From: an uncultured Collinsella sp.
GTDB lineage: Bacteria; Actinomycetota; Coriobacteriia; Coriobacteriales; Coriobacteriaceae
Assembly: GCA_900764955.1 (NCBI GenBank)
Contig: CAAFPY010000004.1
Location: 7,553 to 71,552, forward strand
Direction: 5' to 3'
DNA: 64,000 nt
Every line of letters begins with the position of its first letter. Position 1 is the stretch's first letter. Shown here piece by piece: positions 1 through 9,199 of this stretch. The translations under genes and the position numbers were made by a program. A model generated the notes under the pieces. That model saw nothing but the letters and a program-made list of their open reading frames with translations. It was not told the DNA's origin and ran no database searches.

Positions 1-21
1 GCAAACGAAAAGGAGAACATC

Positions 22-498
22 ATGGCACTCAAACTCGTCGACATCGATGACCGCCTGATCCACGGTCAGGTTGCCACCACTTGGATTCCCGACTTCGGCA
101 TCGAATCGGCAATCATTGTCTCGGATAAGGTCGCCAACGACCCCGTCCAGAAGTCCGTCGCCGGCCTCGCCGCCCCCGACATCAAGGTCTCCGTCTTCGG
201 TGTCGAGAAGTTCATTGAGGTCCTCAAGAAGACCGAGCTCAAGAAGGCCACGATGGTGCTCTTCACCAACCCCATCGACGCCCTCAAGCTGCACGAGAAC
301 GGCTTGCCGTTCGACTACCTGAACGTCTCCGGCATGCGCTTCAACGAGCAGCGTCATCGCCTGCACAAGAACATGTCCGTCACCGCCGAGGAAAAGGCCG
401 CCTTCGAGGAGCTCATTGGCCTCGGCGTCGACTGCTGGATGCAGACCACCACGCGCGATTCCAAGGAGCCCGTGTCCGAGCTCCTCAAGAACTACTAA
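22..498 (+). CDS. PTS mannose/fructose/sorbose-family EIIB
   Basis: 158 aa, the usual length for a mannose-class EIIB. This cytoplasmic subunit passes phosphate from EIIA to the incoming sugar. The active-site histidine is visible as His14 in DDRLIHGQV. An AAGGAG ribosome site lies about seven bases before the ATG. It is followed by IIC and IID, and no EIIA is seen, so the operon probably begins upstream of the window. The sulfatases downstream suggest an amino sugar or uronate-type sugar from a sulfated glycan, but the substrate cannot be read from sequence. Confidence 0.93.
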   Translation: MALKLVDIDDRLIHGQVATTWIPDFGIESAIIVSDKVANDPVQKSVAGLAAPDIKVSVFGVEKFIEVLKKTELKKATMVLFTNPIDALKLHENGLPFDYLNVSGMRFNEQRHRLHKNMSVTAEEKAAFEELIGLGVDCWMQTTTRDSKEPVSELLKNY

Positions 499-578
499 GT
501 AAGTAACCATCTCCGGGCATGTGAACCCGGGGCGTGCCCATCGGAGGGAACGATGGGCGAATAGGGAAGGAGAGGCTT

Positions 579-1388
579 ATGCTTCAGGCACTTCTGCTCG
601 CCATCTGGGCGGGTCTGTGCACTTGGGACCAGTTCGGTCCCCACCTGGGCTTCCGCAAGCCCCTGCTGGCATCCGTCGGCGTCGGCATCATCCTCGGTGA
701 CATGACGACCGCCATCATGATCGGCGCGACCATGGAGCTCATGTGGCTCGGCGTCAACAACATCGGCGCTTATGTTCCGCCGGATGTCATCTCCGGCACC
801 ATCGTCGGTGCCGCCCTGGGCATCATGGGTTCCACCGACACCGCCAGCGCCATCGCCCTGGCAGTCGCCATCGGCATCCCCACCGCCACCTTGGTTCAGC
901 AGCTGAACATCTTGGTCATGACCACTAACGTCTCGCTTGTCCACGGTGCCGACAAGGCCATCGAGTCCGGTAAGTTCAACGCCGTCAACAAGTTCTTCTG
1001 GACCGGCGCCCTGTGCTTCTTCCTGACCCGCGCCGTTCCCGTCTTCATCGCCACGGGCATCGGCTCCTTCGTGATCGAGGACATCATGGCCTTCCTGCAG
1101 AACCAGGTTCCGTGGGTCCTCACCGGCTTCTCCACCGCCGGTGGCATGATGCCCGCCGTCGGTCTGGCCATGCTCCTCACCATGATGATGAAGAAGAACA
1201 TGTGGATCTTCCTGCTGCTCGGCTTTATCATGGCCGCCTTCCTCAACGTCCCGACCGTGGGCATCGCGCTCGCCGCTTGCGCCGCCGCCGGCGTGTGGGA
1301 CGTCATTACCGAGGGCCAGAAGAATCAACCCGCCCCTGCCGCCGCCTCTGCCGCCGGCTCCGATGATGACGAGGAGTACGATCTCTAA
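579..1388 (+). CDS. PTS mannose-family EIIC permease
   Basis: 269 aa membrane subunit, strongly hydrophobic throughout, with a charged tail ending DDDEEYDL. With IID it forms the sugar channel of mannose-type PTS. I chose the ATG at 579 (MLQALLLAIW) rather than an upstream in-frame start, because GGGAAGGAGAG lies just before it and family members start this way. The stop overlaps the next start as TAATG, implying translational coupling with IID. Confidence 0.93.
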   Translation: MLQALLLAIWAGLCTWDQFGPHLGFRKPLLASVGVGIILGDMTTAIMIGATMELMWLGVNNIGAYVPPDVISGTIVGAALGIMGSTDTASAIALAVAIGIPTATLVQQLNILVMTTNVSLVHGADKAIESGKFNAVNKFFWTGALCFFLTRAVPVFIATGIGSFVIEDIMAFLQNQVPWVLTGFSTAGGMMPAVGLAMLLTMMMKKNMWIFLLLGFIMAAFLNVPTVGIALAACAAAGVWDVITEGQKNQPAPAAASAAGSDDDEEYDL

Positions 1389-2218
1389 TGGGTAAGATCT
1401 CCAACTCCACCCTGAACAAGGTCCTGCTGCGCACCCAGGGTTGCCAATTCGCGCACAACTACGAGCGCATGCAGTCGCTGTCCCTGACCTACTGCTTTGC
1501 CCCTGTCCTCGAGGAGCTCTACAAGGACGCCCCCAAGGAGGAGCGCGTTAACGCCATGAAGCGCCACCTCGAGTACTTCAACACCCACCCGCTCGCGATC
1601 CCCTTCATCCTTGGCATCACCGCCGCCCTGGAGGAGACCACGGATGAGGATCAGAAGGACACCGTCGTCGGCATCAAGACCTCCCTCATGGGTCCCTTCG
1701 CCGGCCTTGGTGACTCCCTGCTGAACCTCACCTGGTTCCCGATCGCCGGCTCCATCGGCGCATCTATGTGCGTCGACAACGGCTCCATTGTGGGTCCGCT
1801 CGTGATGTTCTTGCTCATCAACCTGCTGTACTGGCCGCTGAAGTACTTCGGCCTGCACAAGGGTTACGAGATGGGCATGGAGCTCGTCGAGAAGGCGGGC
1901 GTCCAGGTCTTCGACCGTCTGGGCAACCTCGCCAACGTGCTGGGCGTCATGGTCACCGGCGGCCTGATCGCCACGACCGTTAAGCTCAAGCTTGCCGTGC
2001 AGTTCGCCTTCGGTGAGGGTGACCCGCTGGTGCTCCAGGACCAGCTCGATAAGGTGTTGCCCTTCCTGCTGCCTGTCGTTCTGACTTTCATCTGCTATCG
2101 CCTGCTCAAGAAGGGCCAGGGCAAGAACTCCGCCCAGATCATCATCGGTCTGATTGTGTTCTCCCTTGTGTTCGCCGCTATCGGTTTCTACTTCCCGGCG
2201 TTCAAGATCTTCGCCTAA
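1388..2218 (+). CDS. PTS mannose-family EIID
   Basis: 276 aa. The N-terminus carries the family signature around GCQFAHNYERMQ, followed by the conserved GPFAGLGDSLLN segment and C-terminal membrane segments. It partners with the preceding IIC, with which its start codon overlaps (TAATG). A GC-rich hairpin without a U-tract follows the stop, so transcription probably continues at a reduced level into the sulfatase genes. Confidence 0.93.
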   Translation: MGKISNSTLNKVLLRTQGCQFAHNYERMQSLSLTYCFAPVLEELYKDAPKEERVNAMKRHLEYFNTHPLAIPFILGITAALEETTDEDQKDTVVGIKTSLMGPFAGLGDSLLNLTWFPIAGSIGASMCVDNGSIVGPLVMFLLINLLYWPLKYFGLHKGYEMGMELVEKAGVQVFDRLGNLANVLGVMVTGGLIATTVKLKLAVQFAFGEGDPLVLQDQLDKVLPFLLPVVLTFICYRLLKKGQGKNSAQIIIGLIVFSLVFAAIGFYFPAFKIFA

Positions 2219-2250
2219 TCGCGAGCTTATCAAAAGGCAAATCGTTTGAT

Positions 2251-2278
2251 GCCCGCGCCCCGCATGCCGGGCGCGGGC
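2251..2278 (+). terminator. Intercistronic GC hairpin after IID
   Basis: GCCCGCGCCC at 2251-2260 pairs perfectly with GGGCGCGGGC at 2269-2278. The downstream sequence CTCGTTGT is poor in T, so this is more likely an attenuator or mRNA-stability hairpin separating PTS from sulfatase expression than a full terminator. Confidence 0.5.
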
Positions 2279-2387
2279 CTCGTTGTCTCATGTGCTCTCC
2301 ATCGTGCGCGATCGGGGTGCGCTCCATTATGCCCATGTGCCTTTGGCGTATCGCCATCTGGCAAATCCAACTATCGAAAGGATGCCA

Positions 2388-3884
2388 ATGAGAACCGTCC
2401 TCGTGCTCATGGATACTCTGCGTCGCGACGTCCTGTCGTGCTACAACCCCGCAACCGACGTCCAGACCCCCAATCTCGATGCCTTTGCCGAGCGTTCCTG
2501 CGTGTTCGACAACCACTGGATCGGCTCGGCTCCCTGCATGCCTGCCCGCCGCGACATCCTCACCGGTCGCTACAACTTCCTCGAGCGCCCCTGGGGCCCC
2601 ATCGAGCCCTTCGATGTGACGCTGCCGGCCTGCCTGCGCGCGAACGGCAACTTCTGCCACATCACCACCGACCACTGCCACTACCTACGCACCGGTGGCG
2701 AGGGCTACCTCCAGGAGTTTAACACCTGGGATTACTACCGCGGCCAGGAGGGCGACCCGTGGGTCAGCCGCATCGATGAGCCGAATAACATGCCCGAGAC
2801 CTTCTACGGGCGCGTGCGCGAGCAGTACCAGAAGAACCGTCAGCTCTGGCCCAACGAAGAGGACATGCCGAGCCCCAAGACCTTCCAGTCCGCCTGCGAC
2901 TGGATCGACGGCAATGCTGGGGCCGACGACTTCTTCCTTATGGTTGAGGCCTTCGACCCGCACGAGCCCTTCGATGTGCCCGACAAGTACATGGAGATGT
3001 ACGGCGGCACTGGCGAGCTCGACCGCGACTACTTCGAGATTCCTGAGTACAAGCGCGTCTCCGCCACCGACGTCAACAAGGGCGCGGAGGACTACCTGCA
3101 GCGCCGCTACAAGGCCCTCGTCACCATGACCGACCGCTGGTTTGGTAGGCTCATCGACAAGCTCGAGGAGCGCGGGATGCTGGACGATACCATGGTCATG
3201 GTCACCACCGACCACGGCTATTTCCTGGGCGAGCGCGACTACATGGGCAAAAACTACATGCACCTGTATAACGAGCTCGCGCATCTGCCGTTCATTGTGC
3301 ACTTCCCGGGTAACGCCCGCGCCGGCGAGCATGCCCGCCAGCTCACTCAGGCAATCGACATCATGCCCACGGTGCTTGAGGCCCACGGCTGCGAGATTCC
3401 CGCAGATGTGTGCGGCACCTCCCTCGTGCCGCTCATGACGGATGCTGACGCGCCCACGCGTGGCTACGCCCTGTACGGCGTGCACGCCATGACCGTCAAC
3501 GTCACCGACGGCCGCTACACCTACTTCCGCGCGCCGGTCGCCGGCAACCAGCCGTGCTTCGAGTACACCGCACTGCCGCACACCATCCGCAAAAAGATGG
3601 GTTCGGACTGCCCGGAGGAGATTGAGTGTGGCCGCTACTTCAAACGCACCAAGTACCCGCTGTTCAAGATCCCCTGTAAGAAGCCGGCCCAGATCGAGGG
3701 AGCCACGCCGCTCGCCGAGGTCGAGCAGACGATGCTGTTCGACCTTGAGAGTGACTACGGCCAGGTTAATAATCTCGCCGGCAAGGACGACCACGCCGAA
3801 CAGCGCATGATTGACCTGCTGCTGCGCGGCCTGGAGGAGCATGAGTCCCCGGCCGAGCAAAAGGAGCGCCTGGGCTTGGCCTAA
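2388..3884 (+). CDS. Type I (formylglycine) sulfatase
   Basis: 498 aa alkaline-phosphatase-fold sulfatase that hydrolyses sulfate esters. The modification motif is C50-M-P-A-R54, the Cys form that a radical-SAM maturase converts to formylglycine; that enzyme is the next gene. Metal-site motifs include the N-terminal LVLMDTLRRD and TTDHGYFLGER. The start at 2388 has GAAAGGA six bases upstream; in-frame codons further upstream lack a ribosome site. I see no signal peptide, so a cytoplasmic enzyme acting on imported phospho-sugar sulfates fits the PTS context. The exact substrate is unknown. Confidence 0.92.
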   Translation: MRTVLVLMDTLRRDVLSCYNPATDVQTPNLDAFAERSCVFDNHWIGSAPCMPARRDILTGRYNFLERPWGPIEPFDVTLPACLRANGNFCHITTDHCHYLRTGGEGYLQEFNTWDYYRGQEGDPWVSRIDEPNNMPETFYGRVREQYQKNRQLWPNEEDMPSPKTFQSACDWIDGNAGADDFFLMVEAFDPHEPFDVPDKYMEMYGGTGELDRDYFEIPEYKRVSATDVNKGAEDYLQRRYKALVTMTDRWFGRLIDKLEERGMLDDTMVMVTTDHGYFLGERDYMGKNYMHLYNELAHLPFIVHFPGNARAGEHARQLTQAIDIMPTVLEAHGCEIPADVCGTSLVPLMTDADAPTRGYALYGVHAMTVNVTDGRYTYFRAPVAGNQPCFEYTALPHTIRKKMGSDCPEEIECGRYFKRTKYPLFKIPCKKPAQIEGATPLAEVEQTMLFDLESDYGQVNNLAGKDDHAEQRMIDLLLRGLEEHESPAEQKERLGLA

Positions 3885-3903
3885 GATTCATGCGGTGATT
3901 GTG

Positions 3904-3948
3904 CGGGCCGGATGCGCCGCCTCGGGTAAGGAGGTGGTTTCCGGCCCG
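3904..3948 (+). promoter_or_regulatory. Hairpin between sulfatase and maturase
   Basis: CGGGCCGGA (3904-3912) pairs perfectly with TCCGGCCCG (3940-3948), with an inner GC-rich pairing. There is no T-run. It is probably an intercistronic RNA structure. Confidence 0.4.
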
Positions 3949-3987
3949 ATGAGTGAGGGCTAGCCTGTGCGAAGGGGGGTATGTGCC

Positions 3988-5088
3988 ATGTGCGCGAAGC
4001 ATATTGGCTTTTTGATAAAACCGGCATCGAGTGCTTGCAACATGCGGTGCAGGTACTGCTTTTACTGCGATGTCGCTGCTCATCGCGAGGAGCGGAGCGC
4101 CCGCGTCATGGGCGAAGACGTGGCAAGTGCCATCATCGACCGTGCACTCGCCGTGGCGAGTGATGCGCACATTTCTTTCGCCTTCCAGGGCGGCGAGCCC
4201 ACCCTGGCCGGCCTTGACTTCTTCCATTCGTTCGTCGCGCGGGTGGAGGAGCGCCGTGAGAACCAGCGGGTGAGCTGGGCGTTGCAGACCAACGGCTGCC
4301 TGATCGAAGAGGAATGGGCCGAGTTCTTCCGCGAGCACGGGTTCCTCATCGGAGTCTCGGTTGACGCTTATCGCGACCTGCACGATTCGATGCGTCCCGA
4401 TGCGCACGGTGCCGCTACGTACGCGCGCGTCATGAGCGGCGTTCGCCTGCTGCGCGAGCGCGGCGTGGACGTCAACATACTCTCGGTCCTCACCTCGCAG
4501 ATGGCGGCGCATCCACAGCGCGTCTTCTCCTTCATCAAGCAGGAGAAGATCACCCATATCCAGTTCATCCCGTGCCTGCCGGGCCTCGACGATGAGCGGG
4601 ACACGTTCTCGCTCGACCCGCGTGCCTTCTCCTCGTTCTACCGCCGCTTGTTCGACTTGTGGTGGCGCGAGCTCGGTGCTGGGCGCTATGTGAGCATCTG
4701 GCTGTTCGAGAACGTCATGCAGATGGCGCTCGGGCAGTTTCCGTCGCAGTGCGGTATGCTCGGCCGCTGCGCTCCGCAGTTCGTGGTGGAAAGCGACGGT
4801 TCGGTGTATCCGTGCGACTTCTATGCGCTGGATGAGTACCGCGTGGGCGATATTCGCGTCGATTCCCTTGAGGCAATGGCGACCTGTGAGACCATGCGCA
4901 TGTTTTTGAACGAGCCGCGTCGCGATTGCGCGCGGTGCGCCGATTGCCCCTTTGAGGGCATTTGCCATCGCAACTGCAAGCGCCTGAACATCGCCTATTA
5001 CGATGCGGGCTACTGCGGGCTGCGTGAGTTTTTGGAGTACGCCTATCCCGGCCTGCAGCGCGTGGCTCGCATGTTCACGCGGCGCTGA
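3988..5088 (+). CDS. Anaerobic sulfatase-maturating radical SAM enzyme (anSME)
   Basis: 366 aa. C17-x3-C21-x2-C24 (CNMRCRYC) binds the radical-SAM [4Fe-4S] cluster. A C-terminal SPASM-type cysteine region follows, from CGMLGRCAPQF through VYPCDFY to CARCADCPFEGICHRNC, for two auxiliary clusters. Members oxidise the sulfatase Cys to formylglycine without oxygen. The start at 3988 is preceded by GAAGGGGGG; the GTG at 3967 is in frame but has no ribosome site. It lies between two Cys-type sulfatases, which are its evident clients. Confidence 0.93.
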   Translation: MCAKHIGFLIKPASSACNMRCRYCFYCDVAAHREERSARVMGEDVASAIIDRALAVASDAHISFAFQGGEPTLAGLDFFHSFVARVEERRENQRVSWALQTNGCLIEEEWAEFFREHGFLIGVSVDAYRDLHDSMRPDAHGAATYARVMSGVRLLRERGVDVNILSVLTSQMAAHPQRVFSFIKQEKITHIQFIPCLPGLDDERDTFSLDPRAFSSFYRRLFDLWWRELGAGRYVSIWLFENVMQMALGQFPSQCGMLGRCAPQFVVESDGSVYPCDFYALDEYRVGDIRVDSLEAMATCETMRMFLNEPRRDCARCADCPFEGICHRNCKRLNIAYYDAGYCGLREFLEYAYPGLQRVARMFTRR

Positions 5089-5189
5089 TCCTGCCCGGGT
5101 TTTGCCTCGTCGTAGTTGTGTGGGGCTCTGCGCCCCTCCCGCCTTGACCACTCAATCTTCATCCCGTTCCCGTGAGTTTGGAGTTCCCT

Positions 5190-6674
5190 ATGCCCCAGCA
5201 ACCCAACGTTCTCCTTATCATGTGCGACCAGATGCGCGGCGACTGCCTGGGTATCGACGGCCATCCGGACGTGCAGACGCCCTACTTGGACACGCTCGCC
5301 GCCGACGGCATGCTGTTCGAGAACGCCTACTCCGCCTGCCCGAGTTGCATCCCGGCGCGCGCCGCCCTCTTTTGCGGCAAGACGCCCGCGGGCACGGGCC
5401 GCGTGGGTTACCAGGACGGTATCGCGTGGGAGTACGACCATATGCTCGCGCAGGAGATGCGCGACGGCGGCTACCAGACCGCCGTGGTAGGCAAGATGCA
5501 CGTGCATCCGCCGCGTTTGGGCTGCGGCTTCGAGCACATGCGCCTGCATGACGGCTACATCGGCCACTACCGCAAGGCGAACCTGCCGTACTGGATGCAC
5601 CAGAACGTCTCCGACGACTACATGCGCTTCCTCAAAAATGAACTGGGCGAATTCGCCGACGTGAACGGTTCGGGCGTTGAGAACAACTCCTGGATCACCC
5701 ATCCCTGGGCCTACGAGGAGCGCCTGCACCCCACCAACTGGGTGGTGGACGAGTCCATCCGCTTTTTGGAGACCCGCGATCGCACGCGCCCGTTCTTCCT
5801 CATGACGAGCTTCGTGCGGCCCCACCCGCCCTTCGACGCGCCGCAGACCTACTTCGATCTGTACCGCGACATGGAGCTGCGCGCGCCTGCCGCTGGCGAT
5901 TGGGATGACGCCGATGCCACCGAGCGCGATGGCATGATCTTGGACAGCGTGCACGGCTGCCGCGACGCCGAGCTGCGCCGCGAGGCCATGGCGGGCTATT
6001 ATGCCTGCATCACACATATGGACCACCAGATCGGCCGGCTCATCACGGCGCTCGAGAACGACGAGACCTACCACGACACCGTGATCGTGTTCTGCTCCGA
6101 CCACGGCGAGATGCTCTTTGACCACAGTCTCTTTCGCAAGGTGTTGCCCTACGAGGGCTCCGCGCGCATCCCCTTCATCGTGCACGTGGGCAAAAACGTC
6201 GATGTGCCGGGCGGCGAGCGCGTTCGCGGCGTGAGCGAGAGCACGGTGGAACTCATGGACCTTATGCCCACCATCCTCGAGGCGTGCGACCTGCCCGTGC
6301 CCGAGGGCGTGGAGGGCGCCTCGCTCATGGGCGAGCTTACCGGCGCCGCGCCGCTGAACCGTGCATACCTGCACGGCGAGCACAGCGGCAGCCGCGAGCA
6401 GTCCAACCAGTGGATCGTGACCCCGCATGACAAGTACATCTGGTTCACACGGACCGGGGTGGAGCAGTATTTCGACCTGGACGCCGATCCGCGTGAGGAG
6501 CACGACCTCATCGACGCTCCGGAGCGCGCCGCGCGCATCGCCGTGCTCCGTGCCTGCCTGATTGAGGAGCTCGCTGGTCGCGAAGAGGGATATGTTCGTG
6601 ACGGCGAGTTGGTGGCGGGACGTGCGCCCGCCGTTATGCTTGAGCGCCCCCGGCCCTCGCGCCTCCAACGTTAA
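5190..6674 (+). CDS. Type I (formylglycine) sulfatase
   Basis: 494 aa sulfatase with the motif C53-I-P-A-R57 and metal-ligand regions LLIMCDQMRGD near the N-terminus and VFCSDHGEMLFDH in the C-terminal half. It is clearly diverged from the sulfatase at 2388, so the two probably attack different sulfate positions or sugars. The ATG at 5190 is favoured over the GTG at 5172 because TTTGGAG precedes it at normal spacing. No signal peptide is seen. It follows the maturase closely and is probably in the same transcript. Confidence 0.92.
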   Translation: MPQQPNVLLIMCDQMRGDCLGIDGHPDVQTPYLDTLAADGMLFENAYSACPSCIPARAALFCGKTPAGTGRVGYQDGIAWEYDHMLAQEMRDGGYQTAVVGKMHVHPPRLGCGFEHMRLHDGYIGHYRKANLPYWMHQNVSDDYMRFLKNELGEFADVNGSGVENNSWITHPWAYEERLHPTNWVVDESIRFLETRDRTRPFFLMTSFVRPHPPFDAPQTYFDLYRDMELRAPAAGDWDDADATERDGMILDSVHGCRDAELRREAMAGYYACITHMDHQIGRLITALENDETYHDTVIVFCSDHGEMLFDHSLFRKVLPYEGSARIPFIVHVGKNVDVPGGERVRGVSESTVELMDLMPTILEACDLPVPEGVEGASLMGELTGAAPLNRAYLHGEHSGSREQSNQWIVTPHDKYIWFTRTGVEQYFDLDADPREEHDLIDAPERAARIAVLRACLIEELAGREEGYVRDGELVAGRAPAVMLERPRPSRLQR

Positions 6675-6689
6675 GAGAAAGGCCTATCC

Positions 6690-7301
6690 ATGGATATGAA
6701 GACGATCGGCATTGTGGTCGTAGTGGTTGCGGTCGGGTTCACCATTTACATGGAGGTCCAAAAGCGCACAACCTTCGCCAAGCTCGAGGCGTACCTGCGC
6801 GAGGGCGACCTCAACAACTACCTCAAGGTCCTGAACCGCCCGCTCACTAGCGTGCTGTACCCCAAGTACAACGTGCTTTTCATGCGCTTGAACGCAGCTC
6901 TTGCCATGGATGACGTCGAGGCATCCGAGCGCATCATCCGCGAGATGGGTTCGCTCAAGATGAGCGAGGAGCAGACACTCGCGCTGGCGGCAAAGGCGTT
7001 CTCCTTCTACGTGGAGATCGGGGATGAGCCCCACGCACGCGAGGTGCTCTCCTACCTCGAGGAGCACGGTGATCGCGAGGCTGCGCGTGCCGACCGTCGC
7101 ACCTATGACGTCTTCCTCAAGGGCTCGTATGCCTATATCGACGAGATGGAGCGCGCGTTGTCGGAGGCGGCTGGCATGGAAGAGGCCCTGCTCTGCCAGA
7201 TGCTCTCGGTTCAGTACGAGAACAAGGGTGACGAGGGGCGCGCCGCGTCCTATTGCGAGCGCGCTGAGCGGACGCTCGCAGCAGCCATGCCTGACAAGTA
7301 G
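6690..7301 (+). CDS. Membrane-anchored TPR-like protein, unknown function
   Basis: 203 aa. Residues about 5-22 form one N-terminal membrane helix (IGIVVVVVAVGFTIYM). The rest is helical and charged, with repeat-like helix pairs resembling degenerate TPRs, so it is probably a cytoplasmic scaffold anchored in the membrane. It sits 15 bp after the second sulfatase stop, so co-transcription is likely. No catalytic motif is evident, and its link to sulfatase activity is only positional. Confidence 0.6.
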   Translation: MDMKTIGIVVVVVAVGFTIYMEVQKRTTFAKLEAYLREGDLNNYLKVLNRPLTSVLYPKYNVLFMRLNAALAMDDVEASERIIREMGSLKMSEEQTLALAAKAFSFYVEIGDEPHAREVLSYLEEHGDREAARADRRTYDVFLKGSYAYIDEMERALSEAAGMEEALLCQMLSVQYENKGDEGRAASYCERAERTLAAAMPDK

Positions 7302-7322
7302 GGAAGAGTCTAGGCGCTTCAT

Positions 7323-7572
7323 ATGCTAGCAATCGTATTCGCCATTGCGTTTTTCGCCTCTACCATCAGTGCCATCTGCGGTGTCGGCGGGGCATCATCA
7401 TTAAGCCCGTGATGGACGCCGTGGGTGTCGCCGACGTGGCGACCATCAACTTCCTGTCCGGATGCACCGCGAGGACAACATCGGGCACTTCGCCATGAGC
7501 GTTTCCACCGCGCTGCTGCTCGACGTCGTCTACGCGTGCATCTTCAACCAGGATTACTTCGCTAACTACTAG
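7323..7572 (+). pseudogene. TauE/SafE exporter remnant (frameshifted, internally deleted)
   Basis: The first frame reads MLAIVFAIAFFASTISAICGVGG, then the match moves to another frame reading IIIKPVMDAVGVADVATINFLSG. This parallels the intact exporter at 7803, which has CGIGGGVIIKPVVDAMNV. A third frame then gives a hydrophobic tail ending DYFANY and stop. About 250 bp remain of a gene near 800 bp. It looks like an older tandem copy that decayed after duplication or replacement. Confidence 0.75.
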
Positions 7573-7802
7573 CGGCGTGTCGAGACGGTGCGCGGGCCAT
7601 TGATGGACTCGGCAGGCAGATTGGCGGGGACGCCTAGCCCTTGGCGCAACGGTGCTCCGCATGAGCGGCGTAAATAGGGACATATCGCGCAGCAGCGTTC
7701 GAGATATGTAAAAGTCCACAACCATACGCTGCGGTTTTGAATGATACGAACGCTTGCAATTCGTTGCATAGGGTGTTGCTCGATCGATAGGAGCTTGTTC
7801 GG

Positions 7803-8600
7803 ATGGGTCCTCAATACATCTTGGTCTTCGCGGTATGCTTCCTGGCGTCGCTTCTGGGGCCGCTCTGTGGCATCGGCGGCGGCGTGATCATCAAGCCCGT
7901 GGTCGACGCGATGAACGTCATGAGCGTGAGCACGGTGAGCTTCCTCTCGAGCATGTCGGTGCTCATCATGTCGCTCTCCACGCTCGCGCAGAACGCGGCG
8001 AGCGGGCAGTCTGATATCGACGCGCGGGCGATGTCGCCCATCGCCGTCAGCTCCGCGGTGGGCGGCGTGATCGGCAAGATGTTGTTCAACCGGCTGGGGT
8101 CCGTGTTCCCCGGCGCCGAGCTCGTCGGCGCGGTCCAGGCCGCCGTGCTCATCGTGCTCGCCGTCCTCGTGCTGGCCTACACGCTCAACAAGGCGCGCAT
8201 CAAGGGCCTCAAGCTCGAGAATGCGTGGGCGCAGGCGCTCATAGGGTTCTGCGCCGGGGCGTGCTGGTCCTTCCTCGGCATCGGCGGCGGCCCCTTCAAC
8301 CTGGCCATCCTCGTCTTCTTCTTCGCCATGGAGAGCAAGCCCGCCGCGCAGGCGTCGCTGTTCATCATCGCGTTCTCGCAGACGGCGAGCCTCATCTACA
8401 CGCTGGCCACGGGCAGCGTGCCCGCGTTCCTCCCCGTGGTCCTGCTGGGCATGGCGGCGATGGCGGTGCTTGGGTCGGTCGTGGGGCGCCGCCTGCTGCG
8501 CCGGATGGACTCGGCGGCGGTCGATAAGCTCTACGTGTTCGCCCTCGTGCTCATCATCGTGATCTGCACGTACAATTTCATCCGGTTCTCGGTGCTCTAG
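7803..8600 (+). CDS. TauE/SafE-family sulfite/sulfonate anion exporter
   Basis: 265 aa with about eight hydrophobic segments in two halves. Each half carries the family glycine motif: CGIGGGVIIKP near the N-terminus and FLGIGGGPFNLA in the middle. Members move sulfite, sulfoacetate or related anions. Next to sulfatases, export of a sulfur oxyanion released from glycans is a reasonable inference. The ATG at 7803 lacks a strong Shine-Dalgarno sequence; TAGGAGC about seven bases before it is the best candidate. Confidence 0.85.
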   Translation: MGPQYILVFAVCFLASLLGPLCGIGGGVIIKPVVDAMNVMSVSTVSFLSSMSVLIMSLSTLAQNAASGQSDIDARAMSPIAVSSAVGGVIGKMLFNRLGSVFPGAELVGAVQAAVLIVLAVLVLAYTLNKARIKGLKLENAWAQALIGFCAGACWSFLGIGGGPFNLAILVFFFAMESKPAAQASLFIIAFSQTASLIYTLATGSVPAFLPVVLLGMAAMAVLGSVVGRRLLRRMDSAAVDKLYVFALVLIIVICTYNFIRFSVL

Positions 8601-9199
8601 TTCTTCGCCCCGAAACGGGATGCCGCGATAATGGAGCTGGAGCGCGGGCCTTCCTCTTCTGCCTTGAGGAGGTCGCCGTGTCCCGCTCGTCTCATGAGCG
8701 CCGATGGTGTTGAAGTCCTCTTGGCAATAAGTCGCGGCAGCGTCAGCCGCCAATTCAAAAAAGCCACAGGCGGAAGGCAAACCGCTTCAAAGCAAATTCA
8801 CCCTCCAACAAATAGTGGATCCCCAACAAAGTCTTTAGCCTGAGCGAGCAGAGTTAAGCAGGCGTCAACGTGTCGTCTCCCAAGCCCGGCAGAGCAGCAA
8901 CCTTAATATATTTCGCCGCCGCTCTGCCGGCCCAAGGCGACTCCACGCACTTTACCTGCGTAAACAATGTGAGTGAAATATGAATCTCGATGGATACGCC
9001 CGCAGCCGTGTATACTAAACAGCTGTGTGAAACCAGGGGAGTATTCTGGCTGGACAAAATGCCTGCTTAATAGGGTTGTCAGGTAGTCCGGGCGAAATAC
9101 AAGGCTGGGGAGCACGTCGTGTAAGTAGTGGTCCTCTAGGGGCGTACGCTCGGTGGTGTACGCATTGTCCCAAGACCACGCGAGAGTTGGGATCATATC
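8601..9199. other. Intergenic region upstream of rplC; no rpsJ
   Basis: About 600 bp with no convincing gene in any frame. I looked for rpsJ, the usual neighbour of rplC, and found neither it nor a recognisable relic. The second half carries a conserved promoter-like motif (8992-9015) and a leader of about 185 nt with a small GCGTAC/GTACGC hairpin before rplC. Confidence 0.7.
8992..9015 (+). promoter_or_regulatory. Conserved 24-nt element upstream of rplC with TATACT
   Basis: Reads GGATACGCCCG, then CAG, then CCGTGTATAC. It matches a second copy upstream of rplB (10857-10880) at 21 of 24 positions. The TATACT at 9011-9016 could be a -10 box, but no good -35 lies 17 bp upstream, so an activator-dependent promoter or an operator is equally possible. 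Confidence 0.5.

Noticed and set aside
8601..9199. Degraded rpsJ
   Set aside because: No S10 motif in any frame.
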